From: a virus
DNA length: 64,000 nucleotides
Reading direction: 5' to 3' (one strand)
IMG/VR virus record: IMGVR_UViG_3300020201_000009
Location: 62,001-126,000 of that record
The notes under the pieces are model-generated. The model did not search any database, was not told the DNA's origin, and saw only the letters and a program-made list of their open reading frames with translations. This document shows positions 16,833 through 23,932 of this stretch, piece after piece. The first letter of the stretch is position 1, and each line of letters opens with the position of its first letter. The translations under genes and the position numbers were made by a program.

Positions 16833-18128
16833 ATGGCATTAACAGAAGAGTTTAAGAATAAATTGAAAAAAGTTTTGACGGAGCGTAATCTTACCGATAC
16901 TGAAGTTCGTGAGTATATACGAGAGACATTACATTTAAGCAGGTCACAGGGAAATAAGATCTTTAATAAACTTTTATCGGAATTTGAAAAGGAGTCTGCT
17001 GGTCAAAAACCCACTGAGGTCTCTCAGTTTTGGAAGTTCCGAACGATTCCCATAAAGCCGCCAAAGCCAGCGGCGGCATTCAAAGCTAACGGTAATAGTG
17101 CGACCGCCGAAGTGAAAGGGATTGATTCTATCAGGACCCTAGAAGATCTTGTTGCATACTGTAACATTGATTTGAAAATTTGGGAACCTAAATCATTCAT
17201 TTCGAATATTTGGGACGAAAAATTACAAGTTAAAGCGGAGTTTAAACGAAGGGCCGATCAAACTAATATTCAAGATTTGATTAAATTCTTTGCCAAAGAA
17301 TCTGCTAATTTTAGCCCAACTAATTTTTCCTTCAATAAAACAGTAAAAAAAGGTAAGACTATTATTTTGAATCTACAAGATCTTCATTTAGGTAAACTTT
17401 CGACTAATAAAGAAACGGGTCACGGTAATTATGATTTATCAATTGCGAAAAGTTATTTTATTAACGCCGTAGCTAGTATTATGGAAAAAGCCCCCTTGAA
17501 TGAAATTGAAAAGGTCGTTGTAATTTCTGGGTCGGATTTAATCCATTTTGACACAGAGGAAACCACCACGACAAAGGGCACCCGATTAGATGGCGATTCG
17601 CGTTGGTCAAAAGTATTTAATGAGGCTTGCTCCCTCATGTCCAAAGTTGTTGAAGACTTAGCAACCCTCTTCAAGGTTGAAGTAATCGGAGTTTACGGGA
17701 ATCACGCGCGTCTAAGCGAATACGCTTTAGGAGCCTATTTAAAGGCTTTCTTTCGCAATCATCCTAACGTCACGGTCAACAATGATCCGCTAGACCGTAA
17801 ATATGTTGGATTCGGAAAAACGTTGGTGGGTTTCGCTCACGGAGACGAAACAAAATTAACAGATTTACCATTAATAATGATGCGGGAAAACCAATCGACG
17901 ATTTCTCAATACGAACATATGATTTTTCTTACTGGGCATATTCACCAAGACAAAGTAATCGAAGTCAAGGGTATTAAAGTTATGGTTGCACCCGCTTTAT
18001 GCCCACCCGATAAGTATCATTCCGCCCATGGGTATGTAGGTAATGTACAAACTTCTCAGGGTATTGTACTGGGAGAAGATGGGTTAGAAGCTATCTTCTA
18101 TTCTAAACCGCCTGCAAAGATGGTTTAA
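16833..18128 (+). CDS. Calcineurin-like metallophosphoesterase (SbcD/Mre11-like)
   Basis: 431 residues. The N-terminal 150 residues are helical and may bind DNA (a SRSQGNKIFNKLL helix). The C-terminal domain carries the five metal-binding blocks: NLQDLHLGK, VISGSDLIHFD, VYGNHARL, GFAHGDE and LTGHIHQD. This family includes DNA nucleases and phosphatases. Position after recA and before helicase and primase suggests DNA-end processing. No SbcC-type ATPase is in the window. The 3' end overlaps the convergent minus-strand gene by 26 bases. Confidence 0.75.
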   Translation: MALTEEFKNKLKKVLTERNLTDTEVREYIRETLHLSRSQGNKIFNKLLSEFEKESAGQKPTEVSQFWKFRTIPIKPPKPAAAFKANGNSATAEVKGIDSIRTLEDLVAYCNIDLKIWEPKSFISNIWDEKLQVKAEFKRRADQTNIQDLIKFFAKESANFSPTNFSFNKTVKKGKTIILNLQDLHLGKLSTNKETGHGNYDLSIAKSYFINAVASIMEKAPLNEIEKVVVISGSDLIHFDTEETTTTKGTRLDGDSRWSKVFNEACSLMSKVVEDLATLFKVEVIGVYGNHARLSEYALGAYLKAFFRNHPNVTVNNDPLDRKYVGFGKTLVGFAHGDETKLTDLPLIMMRENQSTISQYEHMIFLTGHIHQDKVIEVKGIKVMVAPALCPPDKYHSAHGYVGNVQTSQGIVLGEDGLEAIFYSKPPAKMV

Positions 18129-18405
18129 TTTCCTCAACAATAGTAGGATATTTATTAGAGGGACCGGGACGGAAACCGTCTCTGGCCTTTGTAAACATAT
18201 CATTGGTTAGATGAATATCCCTAATATCACTAACCAAAAACTGTTTCCATCTGTTCTCTCTAGTATCGAAACCAGAGAGGTGGAGCATATTCCCCGCAAT
18301 TATCCCCAGTTGGTGCGGTTCAATGACCCTCATTTTGTCTCCGTAGAAAAAGCAAATAGCTCTCATTTCTGCAATCGCTTTGCGAATCAAGGTGGTTTGG
18401 TTCAT
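18103..18405 (-). CDS. WYL-like single-domain protein, only clear minus-strand gene
   Basis: 100 residues. The pattern AIAEMRAICFFYGDKMRVIEP, then HQLGI...LSGFD, then WKQFLVSDIRDIHLT matches short WYL-type domains, Sm-like ligand-binding folds found in regulators. A tail with FRPGPSNKYP follows. There is no separate helix-turn-helix. Its 5' side abuts the helicase gene, and a TTGACT -35-like box lies on the minus strand at 18441-18436, 30 bases before the ATG. It could be a regulator or sensor of nucleic acid ends. Family call is moderate. Confidence 0.6.
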   Translation of the reverse strand: MNQTTLIRKAIAEMRAICFFYGDKMRVIEPHQLGIIAGNMLHLSGFDTRENRWKQFLVSDIRDIHLTNDMFTKARDGFRPGPSNKYPTIVEEIKPSLQAV

Positions 18406-18458
18406 TCCCCGTTAGCTTGCGTCGCACACGTTTAAAGTCAAGCGAATTTTTTTATACA

Positions 18459-19961
18459 ATGTCGTCAGAGTCCTTTTACAATATCGAGTTGGAACTATCC
18501 TTTATTGCTGGTATTTTACAATATCCAGATCTATATAATGAAATATCACACATAACCTACAAAGATTTTTCCAACCAAAATGCGTCTATTTATTCTGTTA
18601 TCAAAAATGTAGTAGAAAACAAGGGGGAACCGACACCGATTGTTTTAGCTAACCACATGAAGGCCATTGGTATCAACCTAGATGGGGTTGAGCCAATTGA
18701 TTTGCTTGTCGGGTTAATGCGGAGAGGTGTCACTAAGAAGGGGATGTTTGAAATTGCCAAGGAATTAAAGACAATCGCACTTGTAAGAACCATTTGCGAA
18801 AATGCAGATAGGTTAAAGAGAGAGGTCATTGATAACAGAAATAAATCTGGAACTGAAATCATTGGTTTAATAGATAAGTATTTAGGAAATACTATTACGT
18901 CTTTAGAAAGCGATGAAGGTGGCGCGGTTAACTTAGACGATGGTATGGCCGATTATTTAGACGAATTGGGGAATACCCCTATCGACTCAGTTGGGTTTAA
19001 TACCCCGTTTGAACTTTGGAATGGCTATTTCTCCGGACTGGAAAAGGGGGCGGTTTCGATGGTCGGAGCTAGAACTGGTTCGGGTAAGAGCACTTTCCTA
19101 ATCGCCATGGCTGATGGTATAGTAAATAAATGTAATCCAGATAGGAACATAAAGGTTTTATATATCGATACTGAGATGGATATAAATAAGCAAAGAGAAC
19201 GTGTCGCGGCGGCAAGAATTGGGTGTCCGTATCATTTAATCCGTACTGGTAATTACAGAAGAGATCCCGTTTGGGCTCCGAAAATGAGAGAGGCTATTCT
19301 GCTCATGAGAGATAATAAGAAAGAAAACTTTTGGTTTAAAGAGGGACACGATTTAACAGGTACCGATTTAAAGAACTTTATTAAACGCTGGTTTTATCGT
19401 TATGTTGGCAGAGGTGGCGATGCTTTAGTTGTTTTGGATTACTTAAAACCGCTTGCCTCGGATATGATGAAGTCCAATCGCGCCGAATGGGAAATTATAT
19501 ATCAAAAAATGCAGATGTTAAAAGATGTAGCTCTAGAGTTAGGAATTCACATTATGACCGCTATTCAACTTAATACATCGGCATCGACTAAAGATAAGAG
19601 CATGGGACAAGTAGACGATACGGAAAACGCCCTAACAATGAGTAAGCGTCTGGATTGGTTGCTTAATTGGTCGGGCATCCTTCGTAAAATGATTCCTGAC
19701 GAAATGGCCCTATATGGTCCAGAATTTGGCACTCACGTTTTAATTCCCCATAAATCTCGCGAACAGGGTATTTTAGGTTCTGGGCATCATAATCTTGTAA
19801 AGGTATTCCGTGAAAAAAAAATACGCTATGTAGATAACTTTCTCACCTATAGAATTGAAAATTTTAGGGTAGAAGAGACCGGCGATCTCAAAATGATAGC
19901 TGAGCAAAAAGGTTGGAATAAAGTACCGCTGCAAAAGAAAGACGAATCGCTACCAATATGA
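18459..19961 (+). CDS. dnaB: Replicative DNA helicase, DnaB-like
   Basis: 500 residues from the first in-frame ATG (an upstream TTG at 18417 is less likely). The N-terminal domain is helical (ELELSFIAGILQYPDLYNEI, as in DnaB). A RecA-fold motor follows, with Walker A GARTGSGKST (about 208-217), VLYIDTEMD, VVLDYLKPLAS (Walker B) and IMTAIQLN (H3). DnaB-type helicases unwind DNA at the fork and recruit primase. The next gene, a primase, overlaps by 4 bases. Confidence 0.9.
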   Translation: MSSESFYNIELELSFIAGILQYPDLYNEISHITYKDFSNQNASIYSVIKNVVENKGEPTPIVLANHMKAIGINLDGVEPIDLLVGLMRRGVTKKGMFEIAKELKTIALVRTICENADRLKREVIDNRNKSGTEIIGLIDKYLGNTITSLESDEGGAVNLDDGMADYLDELGNTPIDSVGFNTPFELWNGYFSGLEKGAVSMVGARTGSGKSTFLIAMADGIVNKCNPDRNIKVLYIDTEMDINKQRERVAAARIGCPYHLIRTGNYRRDPVWAPKMREAILLMRDNKKENFWFKEGHDLTGTDLKNFIKRWFYRYVGRGGDALVVLDYLKPLASDMMKSNRAEWEIIYQKMQMLKDVALELGIHIMTAIQLNTSASTKDKSMGQVDDTENALTMSKRLDWLLNWSGILRKMIPDEMALYGPEFGTHVLIPHKSREQGILGSGHHNLVKVFREKKIRYVDNFLTYRIENFRVEETGDLKMIAEQKGWNKVPLQKKDESLPI

Positions 19962-20815
19962 TCGATACAAGTATATTAGAAAAACTCTGTAAAACCCCCC
20001 AAGGATGGCAAGCAAGATGTCCAGCTTGCGCGTCCGAAGGCTCGGATAAATCGGGAAACCATCTTTCGATATTGGCTGATGGTCGTTTTAATTGTGTTAA
20101 ATACAGTGGGGATAAAGATCATAACAAAACGATTTTAGCGTTAGCTTCGGGGGAGATACCCGAAGGATTTTATGTTCCACCTCAACCCAAAATCGAAATG
20201 CCTCAAGAGTGGCCGATAACGATTCTAGATGGATTAATTAAAGAATATAGTTACTGGGTTAAAAGAGGGATTAGTGTTGAAACTTGTGAAAAATTCCAAG
20301 TAGGTGTTGCTAAGAAAGGCCAAATGCATGGAAGAAGCGTATTACCTATTTTTAACATCGATCATACAAGAATAATTGGGTTTACCGGCAGAAAAATGGT
20401 AGAGACTTATAATGGCCCGCGTTGGAAACATTTGGGAGACAAAAAAACGTGGCTTTATACTGGGCAATTATATGTTCCAAAGAAGATGGCTAGAGTTGTC
20501 CTTGTGGAATCTCCCGTTTGTATTATGAGGTTATCCATGGAAAAAATTGATGATACATTTTGCTTATTTGGCATTAAAATGACAAGCGCGATTATGTCTT
20601 ATCTAATTCAATATAATCCAGACGAAATATTGATTGCTACTAACAACGAGATCGAAAACAATTCCATTGGCAATTTAGCGGCAGAAGATATTAGAAATAA
20701 ACTACTTAACTTCTTTTCTGCTAATAAAGTAAAAATTGCATTACCAATTGCCAAGGATTTTGGTGATCAGACAGAAGAACAGATGAAAGAATGGAAATCA
20801 AAATGGAGCATCTGA
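19958..20815 (+). CDS. DnaG-like primase with N-terminal zinc ribbon and divergent TOPRIM
   Basis: 285 residues. An N-terminal zinc-binding domain (ARCPACASEGSDKSGNH...FNCVKYSGDKDH, three cysteines plus histidine as in CHC2 domains) is followed by a short linker and a TOPRIM-like domain (VVLVESPVCIMRL, EILIATNNEIENN, AKDFGDQ). The TOPRIM glutamate is kept, but the usual DxD reads NNE, so activity may depend on other acidic residues. It is much smaller than bacterial DnaG (about 600). It overlaps dnaB by 4 bases, so the two are likely made together as a primosome. Confidence 0.75.
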   Translation: MIDTSILEKLCKTPQGWQARCPACASEGSDKSGNHLSILADGRFNCVKYSGDKDHNKTILALASGEIPEGFYVPPQPKIEMPQEWPITILDGLIKEYSYWVKRGISVETCEKFQVGVAKKGQMHGRSVLPIFNIDHTRIIGFTGRKMVETYNGPRWKHLGDKKTWLYTGQLYVPKKMARVVLVESPVCIMRLSMEKIDDTFCLFGIKMTSAIMSYLIQYNPDEILIATNNEIENNSIGNLAAEDIRNKLLNFFSANKVKIALPIAKDFGDQTEEQMKEWKSKWSI

Positions 20816-20821
20816 ATGGAC

Positions 20822-20849
20822 TTGACACTATGATCAGTTTAGATATCTT
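20822..20849 (+). promoter_or_regulatory. Sigma70-like promoter upstream of the Cas4/RecB-like gene
   Basis: TTGACA at 20822-20827, 16-base spacer, TATCTT at 20844-20849. The start codon is 14 bases further on. Confidence 0.55.
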
Positions 20850-20863
20850 TAAACAAAATTAAA

Positions 20864-21793
20864 ATGGCGATCAGAATTTCAGCCTCACGGCTCAAAAGTT
20901 TAAAACAATGCAGTTGGAAGTTTTATTGTAACGAGGTTCTAAAGCTACCAGAAACCACACACCCAAAAACAATTGTTGGTAGTTTAGCCCATTCGATTTT
21001 AGAATGTTTGCTGAATTCACGTCATAGAAAGCATTATAACAGTATCATGTCTGGGATTCCAAGTATATATAATTGTAATTCGATTGCTCGTTTGGTTGTA
21101 TGGTGGCAGAATAAGCATAAAATTAAACCAGAACTTTTAGAAGATCTTAATTCGATGGTTATGGTTGTTTTAACTTTAACCGATTATTTCGAAGAGAAAG
21201 CTGACGAAGTATTCAAACCGGAACATGAGTTCCTTTTTACTATTTGTGAAGGGAAATATCAAATTAAAGGGTTTATTGACAGAATGGCTAGGACCGGAGA
21301 TTTGATGATTATCAAAGACTATAAAACCCAAGGTAAGAGATTCGATGAGGACGAGTTAGCAAATAATTTTCAAGCGGCAATGTACCAAATGTATGTGATG
21401 AAAAAATTTGATTTAAAAGCGTCAGTTCAGTTCATCATGCTTCGTCACCCGCCAACAAATCGGACCCCATATAAACATATTCAAACAGTTTCGGCTAGGA
21501 CAAAAGAAGAGTTAGAAGGTTTTGAATCTTATTTGGAGTATATCGGAAGTATTTTCTCTAATTTTGGTATGGAGCACGCGACAATGAATTTTTGTGCCGA
21601 TAATCCAAAAGATAAAGGTTTTTGTACCTACGTTTGTCAATTTAAGTCTGGTCTTGAATACCAATCTTTAATTGATGCAAACGGAAAATTGGTAAAGAAT
21701 GCTTTTATGGATGAAATTTTAGAGCCGGATTATCTGTCTGGAGAAAAAATTGAGATAAAAACTTATGAGGGTTGCCCCAGATTTCGGGGTTGA
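20864..21793 (+). CDS. PD-(D/E)XK nuclease, RecB/Cas4-like
   Basis: 309 residues. Motifs of the RecB-family nuclease fold appear in order: GSLAHSILE (motif I His, about 41-49), KGFIDRMA (Asp), MIIKDYKTQG (D-Y-K catalytic strand) and NNFQAAMYQMY (QxxxY). Cysteines near both ends (LKQCSWKFYC; FCADNPKDKGFCTYVC; YEGCPRF) could hold an iron-sulphur cluster as in Cas4/AddB. No other cas gene or CRISPR array is present, so this is a phage recombination exonuclease, not a CRISPR component. Confidence 0.75.
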   Translation: MAIRISASRLKSLKQCSWKFYCNEVLKLPETTHPKTIVGSLAHSILECLLNSRHRKHYNSIMSGIPSIYNCNSIARLVVWWQNKHKIKPELLEDLNSMVMVVLTLTDYFEEKADEVFKPEHEFLFTICEGKYQIKGFIDRMARTGDLMIIKDYKTQGKRFDEDELANNFQAAMYQMYVMKKFDLKASVQFIMLRHPPTNRTPYKHIQTVSARTKEELEGFESYLEYIGSIFSNFGMEHATMNFCADNPKDKGFCTYVCQFKSGLEYQSLIDANGKLVKNAFMDEILEPDYLSGEKIEIKTYEGCPRFRG

Positions 21794-21818
21794 CTTTTTT
21801 ATCAGGAAATAGCAGAAT
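21790..21818 (+). promoter_or_regulatory. Promoter predicting a leaderless transcript
   Basis: TTGACT at 21790-21795 overlaps the end of the nuclease gene; a 17-base spacer leads to CAGAAT at 21813-21818. The ATG of the next gene follows after exactly 6 bases, so transcription should begin at or within a base or two of the start codon. Confidence 0.55.
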
Positions 21819-21824
21819 CAAGAA

Positions 21825-22442
21825 ATGGAAAAAATCAGCTATTGCTCTCTTGAATTTATAGTTGGAGAGCATACTTATTGGCTTCGCAGTAATTGTGCTG
21901 GAAAGACTAAAGATCCTTACTTTCTTTTTGTTAAATTACCAAAAGTTTTATTTTTGGGTAAAGAGCTGATTGAATCCAAATTAATTTCCCCTCATACGGG
22001 GATGTATGTTTTAAGTAAACAAGGATTGACTCGTAGATATCTAATGTTTGATAGCGGTGGCCCCCCACCAGAAAACTATGTCCCCGATTTAAATTTTGAC
22101 TTGGAAGAGTTTGAAACGATTAGATGGCAAGATATGTTTTGGTTTTTAAGGGAAAATGGTTATACAACTCAAGAGCTTACGTCTTTTTGGATCAGGCATA
22201 TTGTACAAACAAAAGACGAAGAATCAAAGGAGCAAACCAAATATGTTATTAGCGAATTTTTGCCCTCCCAAGGTGGCCTATTGTCATTTATGTCCCTCGG
22301 TCAACACCCCGATTTTAGTATTTCTTGGGACATTTCACAAAATTTCTCATTAAAAGGTTTGTCATTAAAAGGTTTCGATACGGAATTGAAAAAATTAGAA
22401 ATAGTTTCAATCTTTTATGCTAAAAATTATTGGTATGTCTGA
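21825..22442 (+). CDS. Hypothetical protein upstream of the split polymerase
   Basis: 205 residues, aromatic-rich, with no recognised domain. It overlaps the PHP-like polymerase gene by 26 bases, and both lie behind the same promoter. It may therefore be an accessory factor of the replisome; that is inference from position only. Confidence 0.5.
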   Translation: MEKISYCSLEFIVGEHTYWLRSNCAGKTKDPYFLFVKLPKVLFLGKELIESKLISPHTGMYVLSKQGLTRRYLMFDSGGPPPENYVPDLNFDLEEFETIRWQDMFWFLRENGYTTQELTSFWIRHIVQTKDEESKEQTKYVISEFLPSQGGLLSFMSLGQHPDFSISWDISQNFSLKGLSLKGFDTELKKLEIVSIFYAKNYWYV

Positions 22443-23223
22443 AGAAGTTCTTGGTGTCTTTTATGAAAACGGTTCTGGAAAATCAATTCTTACGAATTGG
22501 TCTCTAAAAGAAGTCGAAGACGCGGGAGATGGCTGTCCCGTTTCTCTTGTTCAACTCGCCAAAGAAGAGGGACTTAAGGAAATATTGGTGATCAGTTCTA
22601 ATTTTAGAACGTTTATTCCCCTATTAGAGAATATGGATAAGATTGGGGTAAAACTGACTTTTGGCTTAGAGATTTTGATGACCAAAGATGCTGATGATCA
22701 TTCAGATATTTCTCGTTGGTCTAATTATAAGGTTATTGTAATAGCCAAGAATTCCAAGGGGCGATTAGATTTGTTTAAAATTTTCTCCGCTTGGAAAACG
22801 CGGAAAGAGAATAAATATTACGATTTTCGTTTTGATGAAAAACAATTATTACCCTTACTTACTCAAAATTTACAACTGGTATATCCATTCTTTAATTCTC
22901 CAATAGCCAAAAATCTGTTAGTTCATAATTCTAATATCGTTCCAAATCCGCCACCTGATACAATTCTTTTTAGAGAAGTCGATTCGGAGCATCCGCACGA
23001 GGATATTATTAATTCAACTTTGAATCGTTATAACGGCGATAAAAGATTCAGGGAAATCCGAGTAAAAAGTATCTATTATAAGAACAGGGAGGATTTTAAG
23101 AAACTCCTTGTATTTAAAACAATTTTAAGCGGAGACGGTAATTTTAGTGCGCCAGAAATGTCGTATTGTTGTTCAGACGCTTTTTGTTATGAGTCTTTAA
23201 AGGAAGTAAATAAAAAAGTATGA
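22417..23223 (+). CDS. PHP-like N-terminal domain of C-family DNA polymerase, as a separate protein
   Basis: 268 residues (an ATG at 22435 is an alternative start). The order of features matches the PHP region of DNA polymerase III alpha: CPVSLVQLAKEEGLKEILVI, FIPLLENMDKIGVKLTFGLEI, VIVIAKNSKGRLDLFKIFSAW, and a C-terminal REIRVKSIYYKNREDFKKL...ILSGDG block like the end of that domain. The metal-binding histidines of active PHP domains (HxH and others) are not evident, so it is probably structural. The catalytic part is encoded two genes downstream. Confidence 0.65.
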   Translation: MLKIIGMSEEVLGVFYENGSGKSILTNWSLKEVEDAGDGCPVSLVQLAKEEGLKEILVISSNFRTFIPLLENMDKIGVKLTFGLEILMTKDADDHSDISRWSNYKVIVIAKNSKGRLDLFKIFSAWKTRKENKYYDFRFDEKQLLPLLTQNLQLVYPFFNSPIAKNLLVHNSNIVPNPPPDTILFREVDSEHPHEDIINSTLNRYNGDKRFREIRVKSIYYKNREDFKKLLVFKTILSGDGNFSAPEMSYCCSDAFCYESLKEVNKKV

Positions 23224-23867
23224 TTGGTTCAGAATTAAGACGTTACGCTATTAACCAGAAGTATAATTGTGCGGATTTAGAAACAGAAGGCTTGAACCTT
23301 TTCTTTTCTAGACCTTGGCAAGTCACTTGGACTCTCTTCAACATTAAACAAAATCTTTCTGAGTCAACGAGATACATTTGGTGGCCAGATTTAAAAGTGT
23401 CAAAAAGGGCGGCGATTGTCACAAGATTCGATTTTAATGCTTATAAGCAAGCAGCCGAAGATCCGAAGAAAGTATTGGAGGAATTTGAAGACAAAGTACA
23501 TGATTCTAATTACGATTTGGTTTCTCATAATTGGCTAGGTTACGATTGCATGATATTGAACGCTTGGAGACGAGGAGTTGGATTAAAACCCCGAAACGAT
23601 TATTATACCAAAGTTTTCGACACGTTAGCTATGGCACGAGCTTATAAAGAAAATATAACGCCCGATGTTTCTTCTTTTGAAGCTTTTCTAGCATTCCAAT
23701 ATAGGATGTTAAATTATAGATATCCGAAATGCCCAAAAACCAGTTTGGGTGTAATATCCAAAGATTTGGGTATCAAAGTTGATTCAGATAAATTACATGA
23801 TTCTTCTGTAGATGCCAATTTAAATGTTGAAGTGTTCCGAGGGCTTATTTGGAAAATGCCAATTTAA
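23220..23867 (+). CDS. DEDDh 3'-5' exonuclease (DnaQ-like proofreading)
   Basis: 215 residues. DEDDh catalytic residues are visible: CADLETEGLN (Asp, Glu near residue 19-21), SHNWLGYDCMIL (Asp in the ExoII block) and LHDSSVDANLNVEVF (His and Asp of ExoIII). Such enzymes remove mismatched 3' nucleotides for C-family polymerases. It sits between the PHP-like gene (4-base overlap) and the polymerase catalytic gene, so it is very likely the proofreading subunit of this split polymerase. Confidence 0.85.
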   Translation: MIGSELRRYAINQKYNCADLETEGLNLFFSRPWQVTWTLFNIKQNLSESTRYIWWPDLKVSKRAAIVTRFDFNAYKQAAEDPKKVLEEFEDKVHDSNYDLVSHNWLGYDCMILNAWRRGVGLKPRNDYYTKVFDTLAMARAYKENITPDVSSFEAFLAFQYRMLNYRYPKCPKTSLGVISKDLGIKVDSDKLHDSSVDANLNVEVFRGLIWKMPI

Positions 23868-23897
23868 CCCAAAGGAAGAACTTTGAGAAATAAAACC

Positions 23898-23926
23898 TTG
23901 ACTAGATTGTCATTTTTTCTTATAAT
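23898..23926 (+). promoter_or_regulatory. Consensus promoter of the DNA polymerase gene, leaderless geometry
   Basis: TTGACT at 23898-23903, a 17-base spacer and a perfect TATAAT at 23921-23926. The ATG of the polymerase begins 6 bases after the -10 box, placing the expected start of transcription at the initiation codon. This is the strongest promoter sequence in the window. Confidence 0.85.
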
Positions 23927-23932
23927 CCGCGA

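Noticed and set aside
20864-21793. CRISPR-associated Cas4
   Set aside because: The nuclease motifs fit the RecB/Cas4 family, but there is no repeat array and no other cas gene; a recombination nuclease is the simpler reading.
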